Shown here: in pieces, positions 50,801 through 62,278 of the stretch
How the letters are laid out: each line of letters starts with the position of its first letter
Position numbering within the stretch: the first letter of the stretch is position 1
Source: Aphelocoma coerulescens
Lineage: Eukaryota; Chordata; Aves; Passeriformes; Corvidae
NCBI RefSeq assembly: GCF_041296385.1
Contig: NC_091022.1
Coordinates: forward strand, 19,301,967-19,365,966
Direction of reading: 5' to 3'
DNA: 64,000 nucleotides
Notes under the pieces: model-generated
Databases searched by the model: none
Seen by the model: the letters and a program-made list of their open reading frames with translations, nothing else
Told to the model about the DNA's origin: nothing
Position numbers and translations under genes: made by a program

Positions 50801-53800
50801 GAGGTCTTAACTCAGGAAGACTATCAGAAGTGCTTAAACTGTCAGTTCTTACAGATGTGGTTAATTGCTTTGTCTCAGGAGGTTATCTGCAGCTGAAATT
50901 TAAGGCAAATTTGTGTACATGCTGGGTAGTTTGGAGTGATTTTTCCAAGGACGAGAGCATACAGAGACTGCTTTCACAGAATACAATGTATTTTAGTTGA
51001 TGTTAGCTGATCTGATTGTTTTTATAAAATGACTTGGTTTTAGTGGGACTTTTGTGTGTTGTTGTTGTTGGTTTTTTGGTTTTGTTATTTTTTTCCTATG
51101 TTTAAAGTCAAGTGGAGTACCTTCCTATTTGTCCTTGAGCAAAGTCATATTTCTGAAATGCCCTCTAATGCTGAATTTTGTTGAGCAGCAAACTCCTCTA
51201 CTGGAACTGTGTGCGCATTGGGTGGTGTAAATTTCAAACTGTGAGCTCAGTCTCAACTTGATATTTCTGAATTGCATGCCAGCATATATATGGAAGGCAA
51301 ACATGCAGGTGAGTTCAAACAATCAGTAATTACTTGAATAAGAAGGGTGAGAAATTGGAGTGATAGAGCACTAGATTCTTCTTCAGTGGCTCAGAGTACC
51401 AATGCTGTACATGTTCTCAAGGGTTAGCATCACTCTGAGAGGAGCTATCAACCTCTTTTTATATCCAGTCCCTCATAGTAATGGTAATTGCTGCTGCAAT
51501 TTTTTTTTTGAAGAAAAATAGAATATCTTTGTCTGAATATTTTTAAGATGGCACAAGAAAAGTGGCATTGTTTGAAAATCCCAGTGGTGTCATAACAAAA
51601 CTTCACATAAACATTAGATCAAGCAACCACGAGCAGCCTGTGAATTATTCTGGGAAGTTTTTAAACGTGGGATTCATGATATTATTTAAGTATTTATAAA
51701 TGTCATCTCATCTGCTATAAGGAAAGCTAATAGACTGTTTTGCAGACATTTCAGCTCCAAAAAGCAATTGCTTCTGTAATCTATTTCTATAAAATCGGCA
51801 AAAGTGGAAGCAGGCGTACTATGGGTCAATACCAGTGAAAGGCCTCTCTGCAGACAAAAGATTCACAGTCCATTAAGTTTCAGGTTTGTCCTGATATGGA
51901 TTCCTCTGATGTATTACTATTATATCCTATTTTAGTTGACTCAGTTGCTGTGTCAGCAAAACCAAACATTTTGGCTTGTGTCCCAGCATCAAGCTGTCTG
52001 TAGAGGATATGTGTTTGCCTCCACCACGACAGTAATGAGAAACTGGCATTAGTTTGATTTGCATAATTGTACGCTTCTAACTTAGACTCTGTGTCAGTAG
52101 GAGACAACTTATTGTGATGATACTCACTGCACATTATTCGTTTTGTGCAATCAGCATTTATTTATGCAAATTTCATCATTACAAGAGGTCATTTTCCAAC
52201 CTTCTACCATGAAATAACTTTTTCTGCCAATGAACAGTAAGAAAACACCATAGGAGAGCAGCCAGGTATATTTGTCATTCACACTCATTGGCCAAGACAC
52301 TGAAGAGGGTTTATTGTGTGTGTGCATATGTGTTTAAAATTATGTTTTATGAAAGACTGACAGCTCTAATGACAAAACTAAAATTTGATAGACCACATGT
52401 GATTATTTTAGACAAATGCTGTCAAAAAAGGCACACACAAAACTCAAAACAAAACTGTCTTGCTAGTTATGAGAGTTTCTATAAGAATAATTTATAGACT
52501 GAAAAAAATATTTTGTGTTCCCCAGATGATCAGTGGAATGTTTTCTGTGATAAGAAGCAGAACCCTGTAATTTATTCATGTGAGAGATAAAAAGACAGAA
52601 TAACAAACTAGGATGTCCCACTTGTAACAGAGACCTGGAATAGCAATAAATGTTGAAAAAGCTTATCAGAATAACTTGGATCTTAAGGATTCATGAAATA
52701 ACCATCAAGATTCTCTTGACAAAAATGTTTCCAAGGTTACACTGTTTATCTTATCACTAGTGGTAGAGGGACCTCTTAAGATTTAGTTTGCAAGTAGCTG
52801 AAATGACACCAGAAATGACTCTTTAGACAATCACTCCTAAGTTAAAAAAGACTTAGAATATGTCAGTGCTTATAAGGTAGGAGGAAATTACACAGAACAA
52901 GTAATTTGGGTGCTGGTCGACTGAGAGTGATGAGTACTTAACATATTGTATCTTCACAAGAGGCACAGAGAGTTCACTGGACTTGCTAGCATGCAAACTA
53001 TTGCTGAAAGTAAAAGAATGAAAGCCCGAATACAGCTTTACCTTTTATCTTCCCTAAAATAATAGAATCTTTAATTCTGAGTAGAAAAAATTACATGTAC
53101 TATCTCAGCTGTTAGACTAAAATTGTAAGTATTATAACTAAATACAAAACAAAACCCACAGATGGGCCACTTTTACAAAAAATGGTTGTTTCTAATGGTC
53201 CTTTGTATGTCAAACAATCTGTAAATCAGATGTTGTACCACACAGGAAAAAAAGTACTTTTCAAAAGAATGAGTGTAGCTGAAATCTGTTTATGTGCTCA
53301 CTCAGAAAGAAGCATTCCAATAGCCAAGCACATGCATATGGGAGAGAAATTTCTATCCGCAGGTGTGCATGAGATGATTAGTTCCTAAATATTTTTGCAG
53401 TCCTTGCTTCATGTGGGAATATAATCCTCTGTCCTGACATATGCTGTTTCATAATTCTTGAGTGAAAAGGTTCTTAAAGAAAACTCAGTTGGGCAGCCAA
53501 TGCTGTATGAGCCCCATGTGGTAAATGAAGCTATGTGAGCTCAGAGTTTAATAAGATGATACTGCTCTTTGTGTCATTAACCCACAGTCAGCCAACATGC
53601 TGAATTAAGATTAGAAATTGTATAGTTAGGAATTCCTGATTATTTTTAAAAATTATTTTTATTTTTAGTTTTGAGATAATTGAGAAAGAAGGAAGGCTAA
53701 ATTAAAATAACTGTATTAGGACTGAATTCAATAACAGAATGAGAAAAGGGAGTAGTAAAAGAAAAAAATCTACAGAAGAAAAGTGAAGAAAAAGGACAGA

Positions 53801-55940
53801 AAAAAGTGCTATTAAATACAGAATCTCAGAGAGGGGAAAAAAAAATTAGTTTTGCAATAAGAGCCAGTACCCTTAGAAGGACAGACCAAAATCCCAAATT
53901 ACCCAGAGTAAAAGAGGGTCAAATAAGACAATAAAAGTGTGAGTAAAGGAGATACTCATCTGCAAAGCTTACAGAATCTTTGTTATGTCCAAAACACAGG
54001 AGATGTATCTGTGAACCACCACCAATGTGAACTCCAAGTAAGTACCGTGAATGGATGATTAAGAATGGACAACATACATCTATGGTAAGGAAAAGACAAC
54101 TGTCTGGTGACTGAAAAACATAGAGCATATCAAATATTTTTGAGAAAGTATTAGGACACATGGAACGAAATACTCTCAGGGACATATTTGAAGGAATTAG
54201 GAGACCCCAACTGGGTAGCTGAAAGGCAGAGGCAGGAAAAACTGAAAATAGGACCATGAAGAGCAAATGGTTGCATCTAGAAGAAATGAAGGGTAGATTT
54301 TTTCTCTAAAACTTGAGTTTGAAAATTGCTTTCAAACAGAACAAACTCCCTAACAACAATATTCTTTGTAATTTCACTTTTATGTTACAGAACTGGCTTA
54401 AGTAACAAAGAACTTTCTCTCCTTGTTAATTAGATAAGTATATCATATATAAAAATAATATATATGGACACTTTGATTTCATGATGTCTTCACTTATGAG
54501 CTGCCCTGGGCACGGCAGTGATAGCTAATTAATGCTTTTTCTACATTCCCTCTGAATAGTTATTTTGTTTGGAATGGCGAAACTCAGGAGTGTCTTTTAC
54601 TAGTATGTGACAAAGCAAATTCTTGCCATTTTATCTGAAACAAATAGATACTCCTTAACTCTCAGGTTTTAATCTCATGTCATGCTACAACTAATACAGG
54701 TAGAAGGTGAATTATATAAGCCACCTTCTGACTGTCACATCCCTAGCCCAATTATAATAGTCAGGCTGAGGTTTCCATGTGGTTCTCATCTGTCAGGCAT
54801 GGCACCAGATTTTCTTGTCAGAATTCAAAACAAATTTTTCTGTAGAAGATGTGACATATTTGAGTTAAAAATTCCAAAGGGTACTGTGTTTTGTTCTGAC
54901 TAAATATTTATGATCCCTTTGATTGTACCTGAAATACTGGCTCATAGACCAAGCTCTTGTGCAAGTCTTCTGATACTGTCTGGCTGTGGTTCATCCAAAA
55001 TAAAGTAAAAGTAGTTTGTCCAGAAATTAGAGAATCAGAACTGAGTAAATCACAGAGATTTGTTCAGATGTGCTGTTCACTGAGATGCATGAGAATTTAT
55101 ATCAAATCCTAAAACTGTATTGTCGTCGTAAGTTCTTGCAGTCATTGTGTAGATTCTCTGACAACTGAGTATGGATTGTCAGGACAAATATATGGAGAAC
55201 TGGAGAAGACTGTGGGGTCTTGGAAGTTGGGGGTCAATGTCTGGAGTTGTGTGAACTCTGATTATAGTCTAGTGTTTCAGGCCCAGTCTGTCTCTAATTT
55301 TATACCTGCTCTGTCTATGTACTATGGAGTGCTCTTTCTATTAAAGGACATCACGTGAGGTACATATTGCTTAGCAGTCATCCACACCGTGCCAGTGGGT
55401 TTCTTTTATCTAAATCAAGAGCATGTGTGGATGCTTGTTGCAGATTTCAAGTACACCATGCCAGTGATTCACACAAGGCAAAGCCCTGTTTGTTGAAAAG
55501 AAATCTATGGCCATGGCAATTATGATATGGCTGAACTTTTCTAATGGTGAAATGCCTTTGATTTTATATAATAAAAACCATGCAGCCTTGGAGATATTTA
55601 TTAAAATATTTTAAAATATATTATAACTATTGATTTATGGGTGGGCAGAATGAAAAAAGCAGAAACATTATAAAAGGTTCAGGAGAATGCCAACTGCTTT
55701 GAAGTTGTGCTTTAACTTCTGCAGTTACCTTTCCAAACTTTATTGGATTTGATTCAGATGCTCAGGGTTAGGCTCGCCTTACCTGTCTTTAGCCATCAAA
55801 ATGCAGCACTTAAATTTTGTCACAGAGGCACCTTTTGTGGTCAATGGAGAGAGGAGGGTCCTTCTCCTGATCTTCTGTTATTGCCTATCTGCTCCTCCAA
55901 AGGCACTTGCTTTCTCCATGTTTTCACAGAGGAAATATGT
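47895..55940. other. AT-rich single-copy DNA, no gene recognised
   Basis: Open frames reach 129 codons without recognisable content. A short (GTT)n patch lies at about 51058-51070, and a strong-looking TATAAAAG box at 50653-50660 has no supporting promoter or transcript evidence. ACACCRTGCCAGTG occurs twice 69 bases apart (55384 and 55453). No mobile element was recognised until the LTR target site at 55941. Confidence 0.5.
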
Positions 55941-55946
55941 GACAGT
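55941..55946. repeat. Target-site duplication GACAGT, left copy
   Basis: GACAGT directly precedes the TG start of the LTR and is repeated exactly at 56599-56604. Integrases of class II (ERVK-like) and alpharetroviral-type elements typically give 6-bp duplications. Confidence 0.85.
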
Positions 55947-56598
55947 TGATGTGGTGCGAGGAGGGGGTGGAAAGAGCCTCGCGTCCGTCCCGATAGTGCC
56001 CTTGTCGGAGCAGCTCAGGGGGTGCCATGCAAACACACTCAGACACACTCGGACACACTGGGGTTGGTGGATACTCACAACCACTCACACACACAGAGCT
56101 GGACAGCTTCTGCAGCACTGCCAAAGAGGCAGGAGGGGTCCTTTGTATGGAGTTCCAAGCAGTTTATTGGGGTCCCCGCTCAGAGGGATCCAGGGACAAA
56201 GAACCCAGGACACTGAGGGGTCTGGGGTTTTATCTGGGGCAGCACCAGGGGAGGGAAGAACATCAGAGACCAATTATCTGGGGGCCAAGGTGTGGAGAGG
56301 ATGTGGGGTGACAGGACAGTGACCAGTGGGGAAGGCGCAGGGTGGAACAAGGGAACGAGGAACCAGTGGGGTATCAAGGAAAGGAGAACCGTCTAGAACA
56401 TGGACTTAAAAAGGGTAAAGGAGGTGGTAAGCCAACAGGCAAACCAACTGAGGGTAATTAACATAGGGGAGCAAGGTGGGATCTTGCCATGACCTGAAGG
56501 GTGGCTTTAGACCTCTGAGCCTGCCCACCAGCAGACCCTCACTGTCCCAGGGCCCCGCGGCTCCCCAGCCAATCCCACAGTGGACTCAACCACCACCA
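55947..56598 (-). mobile_element. Solo LTR of an endogenous retrovirus (ERVK/class II-like)
   Basis: This is a 652-bp GC-rich element in AT-rich DNA. It begins TGATGTGGTG and ends CACCACCA, giving TG...CA termini with an imperfect inverted terminal repeat, and it is bracketed by a perfect GACAGT duplication. Orientation is minus: on that strand a TATA-like GATAAAA (56234-56228) is followed about 60 bases on by AATAAA (56168-56163). This gives a U3 of roughly 56598-56210, a short R and a U5 of roughly 56145-55947. No viral genes are present, so it is a solo LTR left by recombination between two LTRs. The 6-bp duplication points to a class II type. CpGs are well retained (for example in CTCGCGTCCG near 55980) and the duplication is intact, so the insertion looks fairly recent. 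Open frames up to 173 codons that cross its edge are not genes. Confidence 0.85.
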
Positions 56599-56604
56599 GA
56601 CAGT
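56599..56604. repeat. Target-site duplication GACAGT, right copy
   Basis: Exact copy of 55941-55946 immediately after the CA terminus of the LTR. Together the two copies fix both ends of the insertion. Confidence 0.85.
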
Positions 56605-58015
56605 GACTTGCTTGGAGTGGTTGCTTCCCTGTCACTGAGGCTGGTGTAGCCCTGTAAGTCTGTGCTGAAGTGGATGGCGCTGTACATCCACTGTGTGTGT
56701 CACGTGTGTCGCTTTGGCAGAAATGGTTTAAAAATGTGTTGATAAGTTTCAAAATGGGAAGACTGCACCTCCAGTCAGATGGACAAGTTAATGTAAAAGC
56801 CATGTACTATGTGCTTGAAGTATTTATAGCACTCCTGAAAAAAACCACTAACAACTATTCTGAACAATTTTTTTGATCTTTGCATGGGAGAGTGAGCTGG
56901 GCTAAAAATCTGGAAAATCCCAAACATAGGCTGGAATTAGAATCTGAAAAATAAATTTTAATCTTTTGTCTTCTCTCAATTTGATTGACTCTGTTACACA
57001 ATGAGACTGAAAATATGACTTGGAAAAGCTCCTGCACTGAATTTCTTAACCATTAGGGAACCAAAAAAATGTTTAAATCAGTAACTAAGCCTGCTAACTT
57101 GAATAATACAAGTGGTTAAATTTTAGTTTCATAGCTGAATTAAGAACTTTAAAATAAGTTTGCTTGTGGTCATTTTAAAAGTAGTTATAATTTTTCATCT
57201 ATATAGAAACTCCAGATTTTCATTTTCATTCAAATGGCAATAGAAAGTTTTTCTTGGCTTTCTTCTAGCTTCTTATTCAGATTTAATTCAAATGAATTAA
57301 ATATTTGCAATCTTTATTTTGCAAATAAAATACTTCATCTTAAAAATAGCAAAAATAAAGATATTTTATTTCTGGGATTACTTTTGCCTTCAGTGAAAAA
57401 AAATGGCCAAATTCAGCACTGTCCACTAGCAATTTCAATCCGAGATTTAATTCTGTGGAAATTGCATCTTAGAAAATACAGTTTAGATATAGTGAAACAT
57501 TCAAATGACTGGAAACAATTATCTTTTAAAATTAAAATGAAAGTTAAAAAATAGTTCAAATAGCTTTAAGAAGAATTTACGTGAAATTCATAGTGAAGTA
57601 TCGTCCTTACTTTGCAATGATTATATCCTTGCCCAAATTAATTTGATGAGAACTTCTAGCTCAAAACATAAAAATATGTTTATATTTCACCTGAAGAATG
57701 TCTGAAAAAAAAAATTTAGTGTCTCTACAGAATAATTTAGTGCAAATCCAAATTAAAGAAGATTATATTTTAAAATAGGGCTTACTTTTTCTGTATGCCA
57801 AAATAGATTCTCCAGTAATCACAGTTTTAGTGACTACAGCATAAAAGGTCTGTCTGTAATGCTTATTTGCACTTCAGTTTTGTAGTAATCCTAATTATTC
57901 AAAATAATTTTATAATAATTCTTAATATGTTTTTATAGTATTACTTGAAAGGAATACTATGGATTGATTAATCCTATCAGGATCCCATAGTCTGTAGCAA
58001 GTGTATATTATTTGG
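56605..58015. other. AT-rich single-copy DNA, no gene recognised
   Basis: Very AT-rich from about 57050 onward. A 106-codon open frame (57234-57554, plus) is long for such composition. Its translation is Leu/Lys/Asn/Ile-rich with no domain or splice context, so it is not called. Just before the CR1 tail, 57957-57994 can fold (ACTATGGAT against ATCCCATAGT, one bulged C). Confidence 0.5.
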
Positions 58016-58070
58016 GGTTTGGATAGATGAGCTCCAGAGGTCCCTTCCAGCCCTAACTATTCTGTGATTC
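58016..58070 (+). mobile_element. CR1 LINE, 3' terminal fragment
   Basis: The sequence TGAGCTCCAGAGGTCCCTTC followed by CAGCCCTAACTATTCTGTGA and TTC is the highly characteristic 3' end of avian CR1 retrotransposons, with a few substitutions. CR1 copies are typically cut short at the 5' end, and this one keeps only about 55 bases. No reverse transcriptase sequence is adjacent. It is in plus orientation and is strong evidence for a bird (or at least sauropsid) genome. The usual short octamer repeat at the end is reduced to one unit. Confidence 0.9.
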
Positions 58071-58456
58071 ACAATTTCTTTGCACAGAGCACGAGAATTT
58101 AGAGATCTAGGATTCTGAAAATAAAATTACTTTAATATCATTTAATACTTCTTACATCTGCCTAAATTCTGATTTCCTCTTATACTTGGTATACCTTCAT
58201 TTTTGCATTATACCAAATATAATTTGAACAGAAATGGTTTTTCTGCACCATATTTCAGTGTGTATATTAATGCTTATAAATCCAAATGCTGTTACTTATT
58301 CTATTGTTCAACAGGGTTCATGATAAAAAACAGGTTTCAGGGCAGAATGTGTCTTCTTCCAAGTACAGATTAAAAGTATAACAGTAGTAAAAATATTATC
58401 AGTGGACACACTGTAACCTAACATAATTTTCCATTTTCATGACACAATAAGATTGT

Positions 58457-58956
58457 TGTACTAGTTTGAAAACAAACCAGTGGGAGATCACAAGTCAGAA
58501 TTATAATTTAATAGGAAAATTAAAATAAATGCAATGGTACAAGAACACTGACAGACTCAGGATACAACCTGACACCCTGTTAGTCAGGGTGGTTGTAGCA
58601 GTCCAGATGGAGGTGTCCTGTTGAAGTGGTGATACTGTAGAAGGGTCTGGTCTTCACCTGAAGGTCCAGTGGTAGCTCTTGTCCTCTGAGAATCCAGTAG
58701 GTAAGGGATGACTGTGGTGTTCCAAACCTTGGATTATATCTGGGTGGGAATGCTTGGCTCCTCCCCACTGGGTGGAGCATCTCACAGTGGGATGATGTAA
58801 ATCTATGATTTTTGTGGTGGGTCCTTGATAGCCCATTAAACTGAGAGTCTCTGGAGGGAGTTATCAGGGATGAGTCATGGTAGGAAATAATGAGCACTGC
58901 CCTACCTGCTTTAGCAGTTTGTGAAGATGATAATAGAATACATACTATTGGTTACA
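58457..58956 (-). mobile_element. Avian ERVL-like LTR, minus orientation; upper boundary uncertain
   Basis: The segment starts TGTACTAGTTTG and continues with words I recognise from abundant bird ERVL-type LTRs: AAACAAACCAGTGGGAGATC near 58470, ACCTGACACCCTGTTAGTCA near 58567, GGTCTGGTCTTCACCTGAAG near 58644, GTGGTGTTCCAAACCTTGG near 58713 and GCTCCTCCCC near 58755. On minus, GATATAATCC (58740-58731) is a plausible TATA box and ATTAAA (58512-58507) a plausible polyadenylation signal, so transcription would run toward lower coordinates. The lower end is clear. The upper end was not resolved: ACA at 58954-58956 would give TG...CA termini, but no matching 5-bp duplication was found. The recognisable LTR body ends near 58900. 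No internal viral genes flank it, so it is probably a solo LTR. Family assignment is from memory of the repeat type. Confidence 0.7.
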
Positions 58957-59599
58957 TCCTATATTGTAACCTAAGACAATCGTTATACAGAGCAGATGTA
59001 TTTTATGTTTTTTCTTGCATTTAATTCATTTTTTTTTTAACTGAAATGGGTGGGCTTGACAAAATTTAATGGGGTAGCAGGAGATGAGAATCAAGGGGCT
59101 TTTAATGATGCTTCTCCAATTCATCCCTCAAGTGGTTCCATCTAAATGGGAGCTTCATCTATACTGATGCCTTGACAAGTTTCCTTCCCCTCTTCATCAG
59201 GACTTGAGACTCAAGAGTATGACATGGTTAAAAAAGTCTCTGGAAGACTATTGCTGGCAGTTTTCTTTATTTCAAATGAATTGCCTAATGCCCTCATGTC
59301 ACCAAACTTATGCATGAAAAACATCTGATTTGTCAGTTGTAAACCTGCATATAACGTTACAAATATAAATCCAGATATTACTATTTTTAAGGAATCTGTA
59401 TTGCTTACAGTGATAAAACAGTTTGTCTAGTCTGAACACATGAAGTGATGGACTTATAATTTTAAAAGAAAAATTAAATAGGCTTCATGGTGATGGAGGA
59501 AAGTAAGTTTCTGAAAAAACCCTCTGTTTTTTTCAGAATAATGCCTGTGATGGTCCCATATATCCACATGATGAAGGAATTAATTCATATTGCCATTTA
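58957..59599. other. AT-rich noncoding DNA
   Basis: AT-rich sequence with short T-rich runs (about 59030-59038). No coding region, RNA gene or recognised repeat. Confidence 0.45.
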
Positions 59600-59900
59600 A
59601 CTTCTGTCACAGAATACTTATGGGCAGGCTGCTAAACATGGGGATCCTCACTCTCAAATGCATCACCACAAGCTCTGACAGATTAAGTGCCCACATTATA
59701 ACTGGTATCTTCACTGGATCATGACAGATCACTGTGCTTTGGAAGCACTTGTTTAATGACATGATTTACAGCTCGCTGAGGGGAAGAGGCAAAGGGCTGT
59801 TCCGGAGTGAGTAATGCCCTGTGCATGTGGGCTCTTACGAAAGGACATCATCATGGCCATTTGTGGAGTTGTCAATATCCATCACTTAACAAACAATGTT
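59600..59900. promoter_or_regulatory. Candidate conserved noncoding element
   Basis: Complex, balanced sequence without homopolymers or open frames, set in AT-rich DNA. It includes ATTAAGTG near 59683 (an NKX2-type core) and other short factor-like words. Called from texture only. Alignment to other birds would decide. Confidence 0.2.
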
Positions 59901-61449
59901 TCTGGTTCACTGAACATTGGTAAATGAGACACCTTACAAATCAATTCTTGTATGTTTGTATTGTTCAGTGTCACTGGACAGAGTATCCTGTATTTTTGCT
60001 GACCTTTTAACTAAGAAAAAAAGGTAGTGCAGAAAAAAAGAGGTTTTATACAGAGCAACGTCAGGTGAAGCACTGAAGCTTTATTTTTGGTCTGGTGGCA
60101 TTTTTAGTTACTCCAAACATCCACAGAGTGCATGATATGGAATTTACAAGAATTAAACTAGTAATTATTTGCAAAACCCGAAGTTTAAGTTGGAAACATA
60201 GTAAATCTTTACATTCTAAATTTTCAGGGAATTAAAAGCTATTACTTAGAAAACATTTGTGATTTCTGTTACCTTGGCTGTAAATTTAGTTTTAGGATGT
60301 CCTTTCAGAAACTTTACCCTGCTGTGAAACAGGTCCAGTGTAGCTGTTTCCACACAAACTCTGTAATTATTTCATTCATGAATTGTCAGAGGTAGTACAG
60401 GTTTTCTGCCTTTTCATCCTTTGGGTTCCTGCAGATGTTGTGCAATATGCATGGCTTATGTAGAGAAAGCTGCTGTAGCAGTTATAAAGGACATTCCTTG
60501 TGATCTTCAACTCTTTTTTTGCCTTCAACCTGCAGTCCAAAGGGCAAAGCCTGTATTTGGAGGGGAAGCAGCTGATAAGATTCAAGGAAAAATTGTGTGA
60601 CTGTGCTCCATTTCACACTAGGTTTCAGCATGTCTTTGTGTCCTATGTTTTTACTGCCTTGAATTTCCTTCAAGACCCAGAAGCATCAGCAGGAGCTTTC
60701 TTTATTCACTGGCCCTTGGCTCTATTACATGCTGATATCAATTCCTCCAATTTCCAGGCTGCTGTGAAAGGCCAGACAAGATATTGCCAATGTTATCAGT
60801 ATAGCTTCTGCCTGAACAAAACTATTTCAGTAGCAGGGCTTAATGTTCTTGATTTACCTTCTAAGACCAAGACTGATACTGGATATCCTAAGATAAGGTG
60901 ATCATCTTGCATCCAAAAGCAGTTTTCCTTCATCTCATATTCCAGATGGGTATCAGAAGAGATCATATTCTTCAAATGTTCAGACGTTAGTGCTGATAAA
61001 AGCCTGCATTGCTAGGTGGAAAAGAAAGTAACTTCATAAGAGCAACATCAATTCCATCCTGGTACTGCATAGGTAATTGGTTTTGTTGGTCTGTTCACTC
61101 TTTTAAGTAGTTGGTGCTTTCATTAGACCTGTAACAGCGCTCTACATTCCTCACAAAGGCTAATTGATACCTACCTCTCTTGCCTTCAAAAGGTTTTACG
61201 AGAATTTTTCCACCACTAATAACAGCTGCCTCCCCACTCTCCTTTTCTTCTTGCCACAGTGAACTGTCTCAACTGCTCCTATTGCGTTCGCTGCCGTATA
61301 TTATTATGGCACCTTGTTAAGTAGCAGTTCTAAAACTTACAGGAACCGAGGAGATGCTCTTCACAGAACCTCCCTCTAAAGTGATTTGAGAGTGTCTTAG
61401 GCCATAATTCAAGTCCTTAAATCTGTATAATTTCATGTTCTAGTAAAGT
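59901..61449. other. Single-copy noncoding DNA
   Basis: The largest open frame is 133 codons (60500-60901, plus). Inside it a good acceptor-like tract ends at CAG 60533-60535, but the only nearby donor-like site (TAG followed by GTTTCA at 60622) is weak and would give an 86-base segment with no recognisable protein. Nothing else was recognised. Confidence 0.5.
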
Positions 61450-61510
61450 AGCCCATTTCCAGAATTTTTTGCTAAGCTACTTTCTAATCACAATTTTCTG
61501 GAAATGGGTT
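61450..61510. repeat. Inverted repeat with 13-bp perfect arms, 31-base loop
   Basis: CCCATTTCCAGAA at 61452-61464 pairs exactly with 61496-61508. A flanking G-T wobble and one more A-T pair extend the stem to 15. The 61-base span is about the size of a short microRNA precursor, but the loop is long (31 bases) and the inner part does not pair well. It could also be a remnant of a small DNA transposon. Confidence 0.75.
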
Positions 61511-62253
61511 TTATTGTTTCCTTGAAGGCTTAAAAGTCGTCAGTGTGAAGGCTGTGTAGTCAGATAGCAGGTTGCCTTAAAGTTTGTAATAATGTAGTAA
61601 TTTAGGATTCCCATGTATTACATTCATTGTAATTAAAGTCGAATCTTCTCTAGCACATCCTGCTGTTTCAATTTTCTTTCTACTGATGTTAGTGCATACA
61701 AGGAATTTACTTGGTATGATCAGATCATACTTTATTGTTACACTCTTTAAACATGGATGTCTAAGGTTTCATTCAGCAGAGGTGGAAAATATGTTTTCTT
61801 GGATGAGACTGCCACCCGCTGCAGTTGCCAGTATATCACCTGGGAATCATAGACTATCCCTAGTTATTTTTTTTACCAGCTCCAGTTCCTGGCATTGTGG
61901 AGTTCTAATATATGGGATTTTTTAGGAGTGAAGAAAATAAGTAATAGGTGTCCTTTACCTTTTTGGCTGTAGAACAACACCAGAGTGAGATGCAGCTACA
62001 TCTCTAAAACACACAGATAAATTGTATGAAGCCTGTCTAGGGCATTTATTTGCCTCTTTTTGTGGAATTTTTCCTCAAAGACAGAATTTTTCTTTAGGCT
62101 TTCTTTGTGCCTACTCCTTAGGTTGAATTAGGGCTTAGTTATCCTAAGGTGGAAGCATGAAAAGCAATACTTGCTTCCACTTCCATGTAGAAGAAAATGA
62201 ATTCCATAATCTAAGAGTCTGCTTAGAAGTCAGCAGGGTTTTGGTTATTTTAA
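61511..62253. other. Single-copy noncoding DNA
   Basis: No coding region, RNA gene or repeat family recognised. Open frames are 79 codons or fewer. Confidence 0.45.
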
Positions 62254-62278
62254 TTTTTTTTTTTTTTTTTTTTTTTTT
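62254..62278. repeat. Poly(T) run, T25
   Basis: Uninterrupted run of 25 T. On the minus strand the sequence just before the A-run contains TTTATTTTAACAT but no AATAAA within about 30 bases, and no gene-like sequence. It is called a homopolymer. Confidence 0.9.

Noticed and set aside
55801..56322. 173-codon open frame, plus strand
   Set aside because: It crosses the left edge of the LTR insertion, runs antisense to it, and its length comes from GC-rich LTR sequence. It is not a gene.
57234..57554. 106-codon open frame in very AT-rich DNA
   Set aside because: Leu/Lys/Asn/Ile-rich translation without a domain, no splice or promoter context, and not recognisable.
60500..60901. 133-codon open frame with an acceptor-like tract at 60533-60535
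   Set aside because: The only nearby donor is weak, frames are also open on the opposite strand, and no protein family is recognised.
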